From Mucilaginibacter saanensis (GTDB lineage Bacteria > Bacteroidota > Bacteroidia > Sphingobacteriales > Sphingobacteriaceae): 64,000 nucleotides of DNA. The position numbers and the translations under genes are program-made. The DNA lies in assembly GCF_014200575.1 (NCBI RefSeq), contig NZ_JACHBZ010000012.1, forward strand, positions 95,992 through 159,991, in the 5' to 3' direction. Below the pieces are notes generated by a model. That model worked only from the letters and a program-made list of their open reading frames with translations, ran no database searches and had not been told where the DNA came from. This document shows, one piece after another, positions 53,313-60,387 of this stretch; position 1 is the first letter of the stretch, and every line of letters starts with the position of its first letter.

Positions 53313-55025
53313 ATGACTATTAAAAATAAACTCCGTACCGGCATAGGCTTTTTGTTTGTGCTGGCATTAATATGCTGCGGATTGTCAGTGTATTTCTTAA
53401 ACCGCCTGTCGGCTGATGCCGGGGCTATCCTCAAGGATAATTATAAATCATTACAATACGGTCAGCAAATACTAACCGCAATTGATGCTAACGGCGGGCC
53501 GCTTAATGACGCCCAATTCAAGGTTATTGATACTAATCTTAACCTGGAGCAACACAACATTACCGAACCCGGCGAAGGTAAGCTCACAGATTCCCTGACC
53601 GCTGTTTATGGACAAATTAAACAGAGTAATCATGATGCCGCGCTGCAAAATAAATTGCACCTACAGGCAAGGCAATTGGTTTATGGTATTATGCAGCTAA
53701 ACATGAATGCCATAGCGCATAAAAACGATATAGCTACCAATACAGCAACCCGTGCCACCATACTGGTGGCATTTTGCGGCGCATTTTTATTTTTGGTAGC
53801 CTTTAGTTTTGCGGTTAATTTTCCGGGATATATAGCCAATCCGCTAAAGGAGTTAACGGCACGTATCAAAGAGGTATCTAACCGCAACTATCATCAGCAA
53901 ATTGATTTTAAATCAGATGATGAGTTTGGCGAGCTCGGACAGGCATTTAACACCATGACCAAAAAGCTGGATGAGTTTGAGAACAGTAACCTGGCCAGCA
54001 TCCTGTTTGAAAAAAGAAGGATAGAAACCATCATTAACTCCATGCACGATGCCATTATTGGTTTGGACGAGAAGCTGATGATCATATTTGCCAACGAGGT
54101 GGCCTGTACGCTGATTGGCATGAGCGCCGAGCAGCTTAACGGTCGCTATGCACCAGATGTAGCTTTGGAGAACGACCTGCTGCGTAACCTGCTGGTGAAC
54201 GACCAGCCCAAACTGAAAATATTTGCTGATAACCGCGAAAGTTTTTACTCGCGCGAGTCGCTATCGGTAACCAGCAAGGGCAAGGTAATAGGTAAGGTTA
54301 TCATCCTGAAAAATATAACCGAATACCAGCAGTTGGATGAGGCTAAAACAAATTTTATCGCTACCATATCGCATGAGTTAAAAACACCTATTTCCTCCAT
54401 AAAAATGAGCCTGAAACTGTTGGAAGACGATCGCATTGGTAACGTAAATACCGAACAAAGGCAATTACTGGAGAATATTGATGACGATGCCCGCCGCCTG
54501 CTGCAAATAACCGGCGAACTGCTGGATATGGCACAGGTAGAAACCGGAAAACTGCAACTCAACTTTGGCAGCACACATCCCCGCAATATTGTAGATTATG
54601 CCGTAAGGGCCATTAAATTTATTGCAGATCAAAAGCAGGTAACCATCAAAGTTAAATGTGATGAAAGTTTGCCCGAGGTACATGCCGATCTGGATAAAAC
54701 CACCTGGGTGTTAATTAACCTGTTGTCAAACGCCATCAAATACAGTCATGAAAAATCGGTAGTAGAGCTGGTGGTTAAAAAACGGCATAGCGATGAGATC
54801 GAATTTTCCGTACAGGATCATGGTAAGGGTATCGAAGAGCAATACCTGTCGCGGTTATTTGAACGTTATTTCAAAGTACCGAACGCTACTGCCGACCAAA
54901 CCGGAACCGGGCTTGGCCTTGCCATAGCCAAGGATTTTATTGAGGCGCAATCAGGTAAAATAGAGGTAGATAGTGAATTGGGCTCGGGCAGCAGGTTTGC
55001 ATTTACCTTAAAAAGAATTGCATAA
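53313..55025 (+). CDS. HAMP-PAS histidine kinase, partner of the KdpD fragment
   Basis: 570 residues: TM1 (about 9-30), extracytoplasmic helical domain (30-145), TM2 (about 148-170), HAMP (NPLKELTARIKEVSNRNYHQQI), PAS (IINSMHDAIIGLDEKLMIIFANEVACTLIG), phospho-acceptor His at about 354 in ATISHELKTPISSIKMSL, and HATPase_c with NLLSNAIKYS and GTGLGLAIAKDFIE. A KdpD-like sensor precedes it by 2 bases, and the presumed target is the NtrC-type regulator upstream of kdpF. It thus replaces the C-terminal half of ordinary KdpD. Confidence 0.92.
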   Translation: MTIKNKLRTGIGFLFVLALICCGLSVYFLNRLSADAGAILKDNYKSLQYGQQILTAIDANGGPLNDAQFKVIDTNLNLEQHNITEPGEGKLTDSLTAVYGQIKQSNHDAALQNKLHLQARQLVYGIMQLNMNAIAHKNDIATNTATRATILVAFCGAFLFLVAFSFAVNFPGYIANPLKELTARIKEVSNRNYHQQIDFKSDDEFGELGQAFNTMTKKLDEFENSNLASILFEKRRIETIINSMHDAIIGLDEKLMIIFANEVACTLIGMSAEQLNGRYAPDVALENDLLRNLLVNDQPKLKIFADNRESFYSRESLSVTSKGKVIGKVIILKNITEYQQLDEAKTNFIATISHELKTPISSIKMSLKLLEDDRIGNVNTEQRQLLENIDDDARRLLQITGELLDMAQVETGKLQLNFGSTHPRNIVDYAVRAIKFIADQKQVTIKVKCDESLPEVHADLDKTTWVLINLLSNAIKYSHEKSVVELVVKKRHSDEIEFSVQDHGKGIEEQYLSRLFERYFKVPNATADQTGTGLGLAIAKDFIEAQSGKIEVDSELGSGSRFAFTLKRIA

Positions 55026-55052
55026 AGGTTAATATAAACTGTAAAGAGCAAG

Positions 55053-55136
55053 GCTTGTAATACTAAACCTGATGAAGAATGGTGCGGGTGAGTCCAACCT
55101 AATTACTTCATCGGGTTTAATATTGCAGGCTTTTAT
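55053..55136 (+). terminator. 25-bp wobble-rich hairpin at the end of the kdp sensor operon
   Basis: Arms 55053-55077 and 55106-55130 pair along all 25 positions, with about four G-U pairs and no mismatch. The 28-base loop can form a further small GGT/ACC stem. TTTTATTGTTTT follows. Probably the operon terminator, but the large structured loop is unusual. Confidence 0.7.
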
Positions 55137-55183
55137 TGTTTTATGAGCGATTAAAAATAAAATATATTGCTTTTTAATTATTA

Positions 55184-55200
55184 ATCGTAATATTGCAATA
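55184..55200 (+). promoter_or_regulatory. ArsR operator-like box, copy 1
   Basis: ATCGTAATATTGCAATA, 21 bases before the DUF6428-like gene. The same box recurs at 56243-56255 and 56609-56627. Confidence 0.6.
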
Positions 55201-55221
55201 TACAATTTAATCAATTTTGAT

Positions 55222-55785
55222 ATGAACAATCAGGAAGCAATAAACTGGGTAACTTTTAAAGAGCATCTGTTGATGCACCAGGGTCTGGATCTTCAATTTC
55301 AGTACACCGCAAATAAATGGGTTGATGCCTCGTACCACATCACCGAAATTAAACAGGCGCCCATTGTATCTGTTGATTGCGGCGGCAAAATGAACAGTTG
55401 GACGGAGGTCATTATTCAATTATGGGAGCCCACAAACCAGCAGCAGGATAGGGCCATGAAGGTTGCAAAGGCTTTATCCATCATTGAACTGGTGGAAAAA
55501 TCATTGCCGCTAAATCCCCTGGCTACCGTTAAAATTGAATTTGGAAACTCGGAGTTTGATACCCGGCAAATGTTTCCTAACAAAATAACTGCCGACGGTG
55601 ACAGCCTGGTGATTGATCTTAGGCCCGATGCTGTGCAATGTAAAGCGATAGAAAGAGGTGGGAGCTGCGGCACCACTGATACTGGCGAAGAATGTTGTAC
55701 GCCAGCCGCTGCAAAACCTATAGTTGAATTAAAAAACCTGGCGGCATCGGCCAGTTGCTGTACACCGGGTGGTGGTTGCTGTTAA
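55222..55785 (+). CDS. DUF6428-like protein with Cys-rich tail, first gene of ars operon
   Basis: A 187-residue cytoplasmic protein. The first 145 residues look like the DUF6428 family often found in arsenic operons (VDASYHITEIKQAPIVSVDCGGKMNSWTEVIIQLWEP, with several Trp). The C-terminal 45 residues are rich in paired cysteines: SCGTTDTGEECCTP and SCCTPGGGCC. Such clusters would suit binding of As(III) or a soft metal. It is 15 bases before arsC and has an ArsR-like operator in front. An arsenic chaperone or sensor role is inferred, not shown. Confidence 0.75.
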   Translation: MNNQEAINWVTFKEHLLMHQGLDLQFQYTANKWVDASYHITEIKQAPIVSVDCGGKMNSWTEVIIQLWEPTNQQQDRAMKVAKALSIIELVEKSLPLNPLATVKIEFGNSEFDTRQMFPNKITADGDSLVIDLRPDAVQCKAIERGGSCGTTDTGEECCTPAAAKPIVELKNLAASASCCTPGGGCC

Positions 55786-55800
55786 TTAAAAATAAAATCA

Positions 55801-56214
55801 ATGAAAAATATATTGGTACTATGTACCGGCAATAGTTGCCGGAGCCAAATAGCGCATGGCTATTTACAATCATTCGCCGGTAGTAAGGCGCAGATCTATA
55901 GCGCGGGTGTGGAGGTTCATGGGGTTAATCCTAAGGCCGTAAGAACGATGGCCGATGACGGGATCGACATCAGCCATCATACCTCCAACAATGTGGATGA
56001 GTATATGGATATTCCGTTTGATTATATTATTACGGTTTGTGATAATGCGAAGGAGAATTGCCCGTACTTCCCATCAAAGGCACAACGTTTTCATCAAAAT
56101 TTCCCTGACCCGGCCAAAGCTGCCGGTACGGAGCAGGAGATCACGGAAGAGTTTAAGAGGGTAAGGGACATGATCAAAATATATGCTGCTGATTTTATAA
56201 CACAGTACGTGTAA
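55801..56214 (+). CDS. arsC: Arsenate reductase (thioredoxin-coupled, low-MW phosphatase fold)
   Basis: 137 residues with the ArsC P-loop CTGNSCRS (Cys 8, Arg 14), the GVNPKAVRTM segment and the redox pair in VCDNAKENCP, then the FPDPAKA motif containing the general acid Asp. It reduces arsenate to arsenite with electrons from thioredoxin. The product is then exported by Acr3, encoded two genes downstream. Confidence 0.95.
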   Translation: MKNILVLCTGNSCRSQIAHGYLQSFAGSKAQIYSAGVEVHGVNPKAVRTMADDGIDISHHTSNNVDEYMDIPFDYIITVCDNAKENCPYFPSKAQRFHQNFPDPAKAAGTEQEITEEFKRVRDMIKIYAADFITQYV

Positions 56215-56242
56215 AACCAAACGTTGATTATTAACTGCTTTA

Positions 56243-56262
56243 ATCGTAATATTGCTTGCAAT
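56243..56262 (+). promoter_or_regulatory. ArsR operator-like box, copy 2
   Basis: ATCGTAATATTGC repeats at 56243-56255, immediately before the arsR start codon at 56261, with a small TTGCTTGCAA imperfect palindrome after it. It would allow autoregulation. Confidence 0.55.
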
Positions 56263-56590
56263 GGGTTTAACCAAAACAGAAAACTTTACCGAAGCTCAAA
56301 ACGAACTGGCTAAAATGCTTAAAGCACTGGCGCATCCGGCGCGCATTGCTATTATTGAGCATTTGATAAAGGCCAACGCCTGCATTGGTGGCGATTTGGT
56401 TGAAGTGCTTGGTTTGGCCCAGCCCACCACTTCGCAACATTTACGTGAACTTAAAGAAGCCGGTTTAATAAAGGTCACCATTGAGGGTACTTCCATGAAC
56501 TACTGCATTGACCAGGTTAAATGGAAACAATATGCCGACAGGTTAAACGCCTTTTTTACCCCGGTAAACTTCCCTGAAAACTGCTGTTGA
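56261..56590 (+). CDS. arsR: ArsR-family arsenic-responsive repressor
   Basis: 109 residues from ATG 56261: winged helix-turn-helix with MLKALAHPARIAIIEHLIKAN, GLAQPTTSQHLRELKEAGLIKVTIEG. The classical Cys-x-Cys of ArsR is replaced by a single Cys (ANACIGGDLV), with further Cys at NYCID and a terminal NCC that could complete an As(III) site. It controls the surrounding operon, where matching boxes precede three genes. Located between arsC and acr3. Confidence 0.92.
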   Translation: MGLTKTENFTEAQNELAKMLKALAHPARIAIIEHLIKANACIGGDLVEVLGLAQPTTSQHLRELKEAGLIKVTIEGTSMNYCIDQVKWKQYADRLNAFFTPVNFPENCC

Positions 56591-56608
56591 TTTTTTTTGA
56601 TTTAAATT

Positions 56609-56627
56609 ATCGTTTTATTGCAATATA
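56609..56627 (+). promoter_or_regulatory. ArsR operator-like box, copy 3
   Basis: ATCGTTTTATTGCAATATA ends 8 bases before the acr3 start codon at 56636, in the short gap after arsR. It suggests that acr3 also has its own regulated start point. Confidence 0.55.
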
Positions 56628-56635
56628 TAAATATT

Positions 56636-57703
56636 ATGAGTGCAAATAATTGTAGTCCTGCACAGCGCAAAAATCTGTCGTTTTTAGATAGGTATCTTAC
56701 TTTATGGATTTTTTTGGCCATGGGTGCAGGCATAGCACTGGGTTATTATATGCCCTCGGTAAAGGGTGTTATCAACCAGTTTCAATCCGGTACTACTAAT
56801 ATACCGATAGCTATAGGTTTGATGCTGATGATGTATCCGCCTTTTGCCAAAGTGCGCTTTGAGGAATTGGGCAGGGTGTTTAGCAATGTGAAAATACTAT
56901 CGCTCTCGTTGCTCATGAACTGGTTGGTTGGGCCGGTGCTGATGTTTTTATTATCGATAATATTCCTGCGGCATCATCCCGCCTATATGGTAGGTTTAAT
57001 CATGATTGGGCTAGCGCGTTGCATAGCCATGGTAATGGTCTGGAACGAACTGGCCAATGGTAACCGTGAATATGCCGCTGGCCTAGTTGCTTTTAACAGT
57101 ATTTTCCAGGTGCTTTTTTACAGTTTATTTGCCTGGCTGTTTATAACTGTTTTGCCGCCATATTTCGGGCTTAGCGGGCTGCAGGTAAATATCGGGATAG
57201 GGCAAATAGCCAAAAGTGTATTTATTTATCTTGGGATACCGTTTTTTGCCGGTTTTCTGACACGGTATGTTTTACGCAGGACAAAAGGCGATAGCTGGTA
57301 TGTAAATCATTTTCTCCCTAAAATAAGTCCGGTAACGCTCATTGCATTGCTGTTCACCATTCTTATTATGTTTAGCCTTAAAGGCGGCCTTATTGTACAA
57401 ATCCCTTTTGATGTAATCAGGATTGCCATTCCCTTGGTTATTTACTTTGTCGTCATGTTCCTGGTTACCTTTATGGCAGGCAAATGGCTGGGCGCCGATT
57501 ATGCTCAAAATGCAGCACTTTCCTTTACCGCCGCGGGGAATAATTTTGAACTGGCCATAGCCGTGGCTATTGGTGTATTTGGTATCAACAGTGGCGAGGC
57601 CTTTGCAGGGGTGATCGGTCCGCTGGTTGAAGTGCCCGCATTAATTGGGCTGGTAAATGTGTGTTTTTGGCTAAAGAAAAGGTATTACCTCCCCAGATCT
57701 TAA
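56636..57703 (+). CDS. acr3: Arsenite efflux transporter Acr3
   Basis: 355 residues from ATG 56636 with ten transmembrane helices and the ACR3 signature: [57 protein letters not shown] with the essential Cys, [12 protein letters not shown], and [20 protein letters not shown]. It exports arsenite by H+ antiport. It closes the operon after arsR. Length is normal. Confidence 0.95.
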   Translation: MSANNCSPAQRKNLSFLDRYLTLWIFLAMGAGIALGYYMPSVKGVINQFQSGTTNIPIAIGLMLMMYPPFAKVRFEELGRVFSNVKILSLSLLMNWLVGPVLMFLLSIIFLRHHPAYMVGLIMIGLARCIAMVMVWNELANGNREYAAGLVAFNSIFQVLFYSLFAWLFITVLPPYFGLSGLQVNIGIGQIAKSVFIYLGIPFFAGFLTRYVLRRTKGDSWYVNHFLPKISPVTLIALLFTILIMFSLKGGLIVQIPFDVIRIAIPLVIYFVVMFLVTFMAGKWLGADYAQNAALSFTAAGNNFELAIAVAIGVFGINSGEAFAGVIGPLVEVPALIGLVNVCFWLKKRYYLPRS

Positions 57704-57715
57704 AGTAAGATGGTC

Positions 57716-57736
57716 ATGCTGAACTTGTTTCAGCAT
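57716..57736. repeat. Dispersed 21-bp palindromic repeat
   Basis: ATGCTGAA-CTTGT-TTCAGCAT, the same family as the copies at 33575-33595 and 63842-63861. Confidence 0.75.
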
Positions 57737-57890
57737 CCCACAGAACAAGTAACTCGAATCAGGGGTGTTAAATAACTCCGATGGTGCGATTCCCTTCCTA
57801 CTGAATGGAAGGTAGGGGCAAGCAAGGTAAGCCAAAATTACATTTGTAACACTTTTCTGTTTTTTGTGCAATCAGCCTGCCTTACCAAAT

Positions 57891-58046
57891 CAGGAAGCTC
57901 CTATGGAGCTAATATTCTGGTATTTTATGCTATAAACACGATACCCCGATGGGGTTTGTTATTTGCAGAGAACAAGTATTACCCCATCGGGGTATCGTGT
58001 TTATAGTTATTATCAGTGAATTTATTAGCTCCGTAGGAGCTTCCTG
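57891..58046. repeat. Large inverted repeat with ~64-bp arms between convergent genes
   Basis: The inner arms 57930-57954 and 57982-58006 (CTATAAACACGATACCCCGATGGGG and its reverse complement, 25 bp) are perfect. The outer parts 57891-57914 and 58023-58046 (caggaagctcct...gagctaata) match with one difference. The middle 27 bases and the section between inner and outer arms are unpaired. It fills most of the gap between acr3 and the GH42 gene. It could be a mobile, MITE-like repeat or a two-way terminator. Confidence 0.85.
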
Positions 58047-58055
58047 TAATATTTA

Positions 58056-60140
58056 TCAATTCACCTCAACGATCTTCACATCCCAGGGAGCCAGCTGCAA
58101 AGTTGATTTTGATGCAATGCCGGTACCTGACAATAGTTCTTTTCCATCGGTATAAGGATAAGTAAAGCTGGTTTCTTTATCTGAGTAGTTGAAATAATAA
58201 TGCACCGTTTTACCTTTTTGGTTAACGCCCGATTTGGTGATCACCGGGAAACTGAGCTGTTGATCTGCACCCCATAGTCCGACTTTTTTAACGGCGTTTG
58301 CCAGTATTTTATCGGTTACCGCGCTACTGGTAAGGCAGCCGATATAAGTGGCCAGGCCTTTGCCATAACTGTTTTCGGTGATGGCCGCATATTTTCCCCA
58401 AACCGGGTGGTCATAATAAGCCAATACCTTCGCGCTTGTAGGGGTAATCAGCTCCATCCAGGTGTTAATTTTTTTGTCCTCGGGTTTCAAATCAAAGTCG
58501 TCGCTCTTTAAGCCTACGTTTTCGGGTACGGTAAACTGGCTGTAGTAAATTCCGCAGGCTTCGTCAATAATACCAGGCTGGTGGGTAGTGCGTACCTTCA
58601 CATTTTGGTCAGAAAAACCACTTTTAAAAGTATAAATGATATGGCCGCCATTTTTTACAAAGCGGTTTAAACGCTGCAGCAAGCTATCAGGCGCAACATA
58701 TAGCAGGGGCACAATCAGCAGTTTATAATCCTCTATATTTTTGCTGGTAGGGTCAACAAAATCGCAGCTTACATTCATGCGGTAAAGCCCGTCATAAAGC
58801 TGACGTAATACTTCGTTATAACCAGTACGTACACCCCAGCCAAAGCCAAAAGCCTTAAAGCCACTCAGGGCTTCGTTGCTGAAAAGTATGGCTACATCAC
58901 TTTTCTTTTTCAGGTTAATAAGCTGCGGACTTAGCCTGCCAAAATCTTTACCTATGGTTTTTGCTTCGTTATATACAGGATTGGGCTCAAAATCATGGCT
59001 CAGCAAACCCTTCCAATAAGTTTCGGCCGAGTTGTGGATGGAGTGCCATGGCCAATACTCCACCATATTAGCACCTGAGGCAATGTGGCTGAAGGCCTGC
59101 AACCTGAGTTGCCCGGGGTAGGGTATCCACTGCGGAAAGCCTTGTGCTTCGGTTTCCATCACCAGGTAATTTTTATTGCCTTTCATCGATCGCGCTACAT
59201 CGCCGCCAAAAGAAATTTCGGTTCCGGTAAGCTTGTCCTGGCTGGGATGGTATATATCAACGCCGGCAATATCCAGGGCTTTTGCAGCGGCAAAATGATC
59301 AACATCGGGCTGTATGCCAAAGGAATATCCCCTCCAATCAAAATCAAAATTATGAGTTATAAACTGGTCTGGGCGTTTATATTCACGTATAATGGCAGCC
59401 TGCCAGGCCAGGTAGTCGGTAACCAGTTGCCGCTGAAATTTAGCAAACTCCGATGCAAGGCTGGCGTTGATGGTACCGGTCATTGATGGAAAATCATCCC
59501 AGTTATTAATGCGGTTGCTCCAGTAATCCAGTCCAAAAATCTTGTTGATGTTATCAAGGGTTTTATATTTAACCTGCATGTATTTAACAAACAAGGCCTG
59601 CACATTTGGCCCCGAGGTACCGTATGATTTTGTTTCATTATCAACCTGATAACCAATAATAGCGGGGTTATCCTTTATATGCTCCATAATTTTCCTGATT
59701 ACGCGGTTTGCATAAAACCGGTAATCGGTATTGGTGATATCCATGTTTTGGCGGGCTCCATACTGGTTTTGCCCCGATGGGGTAATGGCCAGTATTTCGG
59801 GATGCTTTTTTACCATCCAGGTAGGTACGGCATAGGTTGGTGTACCAATAATTACATTGATGCCTGCCTTGTGCATGGCGTTCAATACGCGGTCAATATG
59901 GGTAAAATCAAATACGCCATCCTGCGGTTCAACGGTGCTCCAGGTTGATTCTGCAATGCGCACTACGTTAATACCGCAGTCTTTCATCATCTGTACATCC
60001 TTATCCAGCCTTTCATAAGGCATATACTCATCATAATAAGCCACACCATAAAGCAGCTTATTCATTTTAGGATATTGGGCAAACGTATAGCCACTAAAAA
60101 ATAATTGTACCAGTAAAAGCAGCAGGTATTTCTTCTTCAT
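58056..60140 (-). CDS. Exported GH42 beta-galactosidase
   Basis: About 694 residues from ATG 60140 (a longer frame from 60206 adds an unlikely N-terminus). Signal peptide ends SGYTFAQ. GH42 motifs: KLLYGVAYYDEYMPYERLDKDVQMMKDCGINVVRIAESTWSTVEPQDG at the start, acid/base in IIGYQVDNETKSYG (Glu about 169), nucleophile in YLVMETEAQGFPQW (Glu about 329), then a glutamine-amidotransferase-like trimerisation domain and a C-terminal beta-domain. GH42 enzymes act on galactosides. It is divergent from a GH43 gene, so a beta-galactan-type substrate is plausible. Confidence 0.93.
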   Translation of the reverse strand: MKKKYLLLLLVQLFFSGYTFAQYPKMNKLLYGVAYYDEYMPYERLDKDVQMMKDCGINVVRIAESTWSTVEPQDGVFDFTHIDRVLNAMHKAGINVIIGTPTYAVPTWMVKKHPEILAITPSGQNQYGARQNMDITNTDYRFYANRVIRKIMEHIKDNPAIIGYQVDNETKSYGTSGPNVQALFVKYMQVKYKTLDNINKIFGLDYWSNRINNWDDFPSMTGTINASLASEFAKFQRQLVTDYLAWQAAIIREYKRPDQFITHNFDFDWRGYSFGIQPDVDHFAAAKALDIAGVDIYHPSQDKLTGTEISFGGDVARSMKGNKNYLVMETEAQGFPQWIPYPGQLRLQAFSHIASGANMVEYWPWHSIHNSAETYWKGLLSHDFEPNPVYNEAKTIGKDFGRLSPQLINLKKKSDVAILFSNEALSGFKAFGFGWGVRTGYNEVLRQLYDGLYRMNVSCDFVDPTSKNIEDYKLLIVPLLYVAPDSLLQRLNRFVKNGGHIIYTFKSGFSDQNVKVRTTHQPGIIDEACGIYYSQFTVPENVGLKSDDFDLKPEDKKINTWMELITPTSAKVLAYYDHPVWGKYAAITENSYGKGLATYIGCLTSSAVTDKILANAVKKVGLWGADQQLSFPVITKSGVNQKGKTVHYYFNYSDKETSFTYPYTDGKELLSGTGIASKSTLQLAPWDVKIVEVN

Positions 60141-60191
60141 AAAATGGGCTTTTGGGTGTAAATTGGTTCTGGTGATGAAAATACAAATTAA

Positions 60192-60210
60192 TTGTGTCTT
60201 TAACACACAA
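60192..60210. promoter_or_regulatory. Inverted repeat in the GH42/GH43 divergent region
   Basis: TTGTGT (60192-60197) and ACACAA (60205-60210) with a 7-base centre lie 50 bases before the GH42 start. The 247-base divergent region otherwise shows no clear promoter match. A candidate operator for a sugar-responsive regulator. Confidence 0.35.
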
Positions 60211-60387
60211 TATGAAATTGTTTAAGCGAAAAAGGCTTATCAATAGGCACTAAGGGCCCATTTTATGATAAAGGGAGGTGGAATAAGTAGTATTTGTGCA
60301 ATAGATGTAGTAGTATCTCGTATTTTTATTCAGGTATAAAAACAGATATTAGTCCCGGTTGTAAAACTATAACCAGTATATAAATCT

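Noticed and set aside
55078..55105. Loop of the 55-kb hairpin as a cobalamin or other known riboswitch
   Set aside because: It lacks the B12 box and other conserved cores I know; it follows rather than precedes a gene by the usual distance. Kept only as an unclassified structure.
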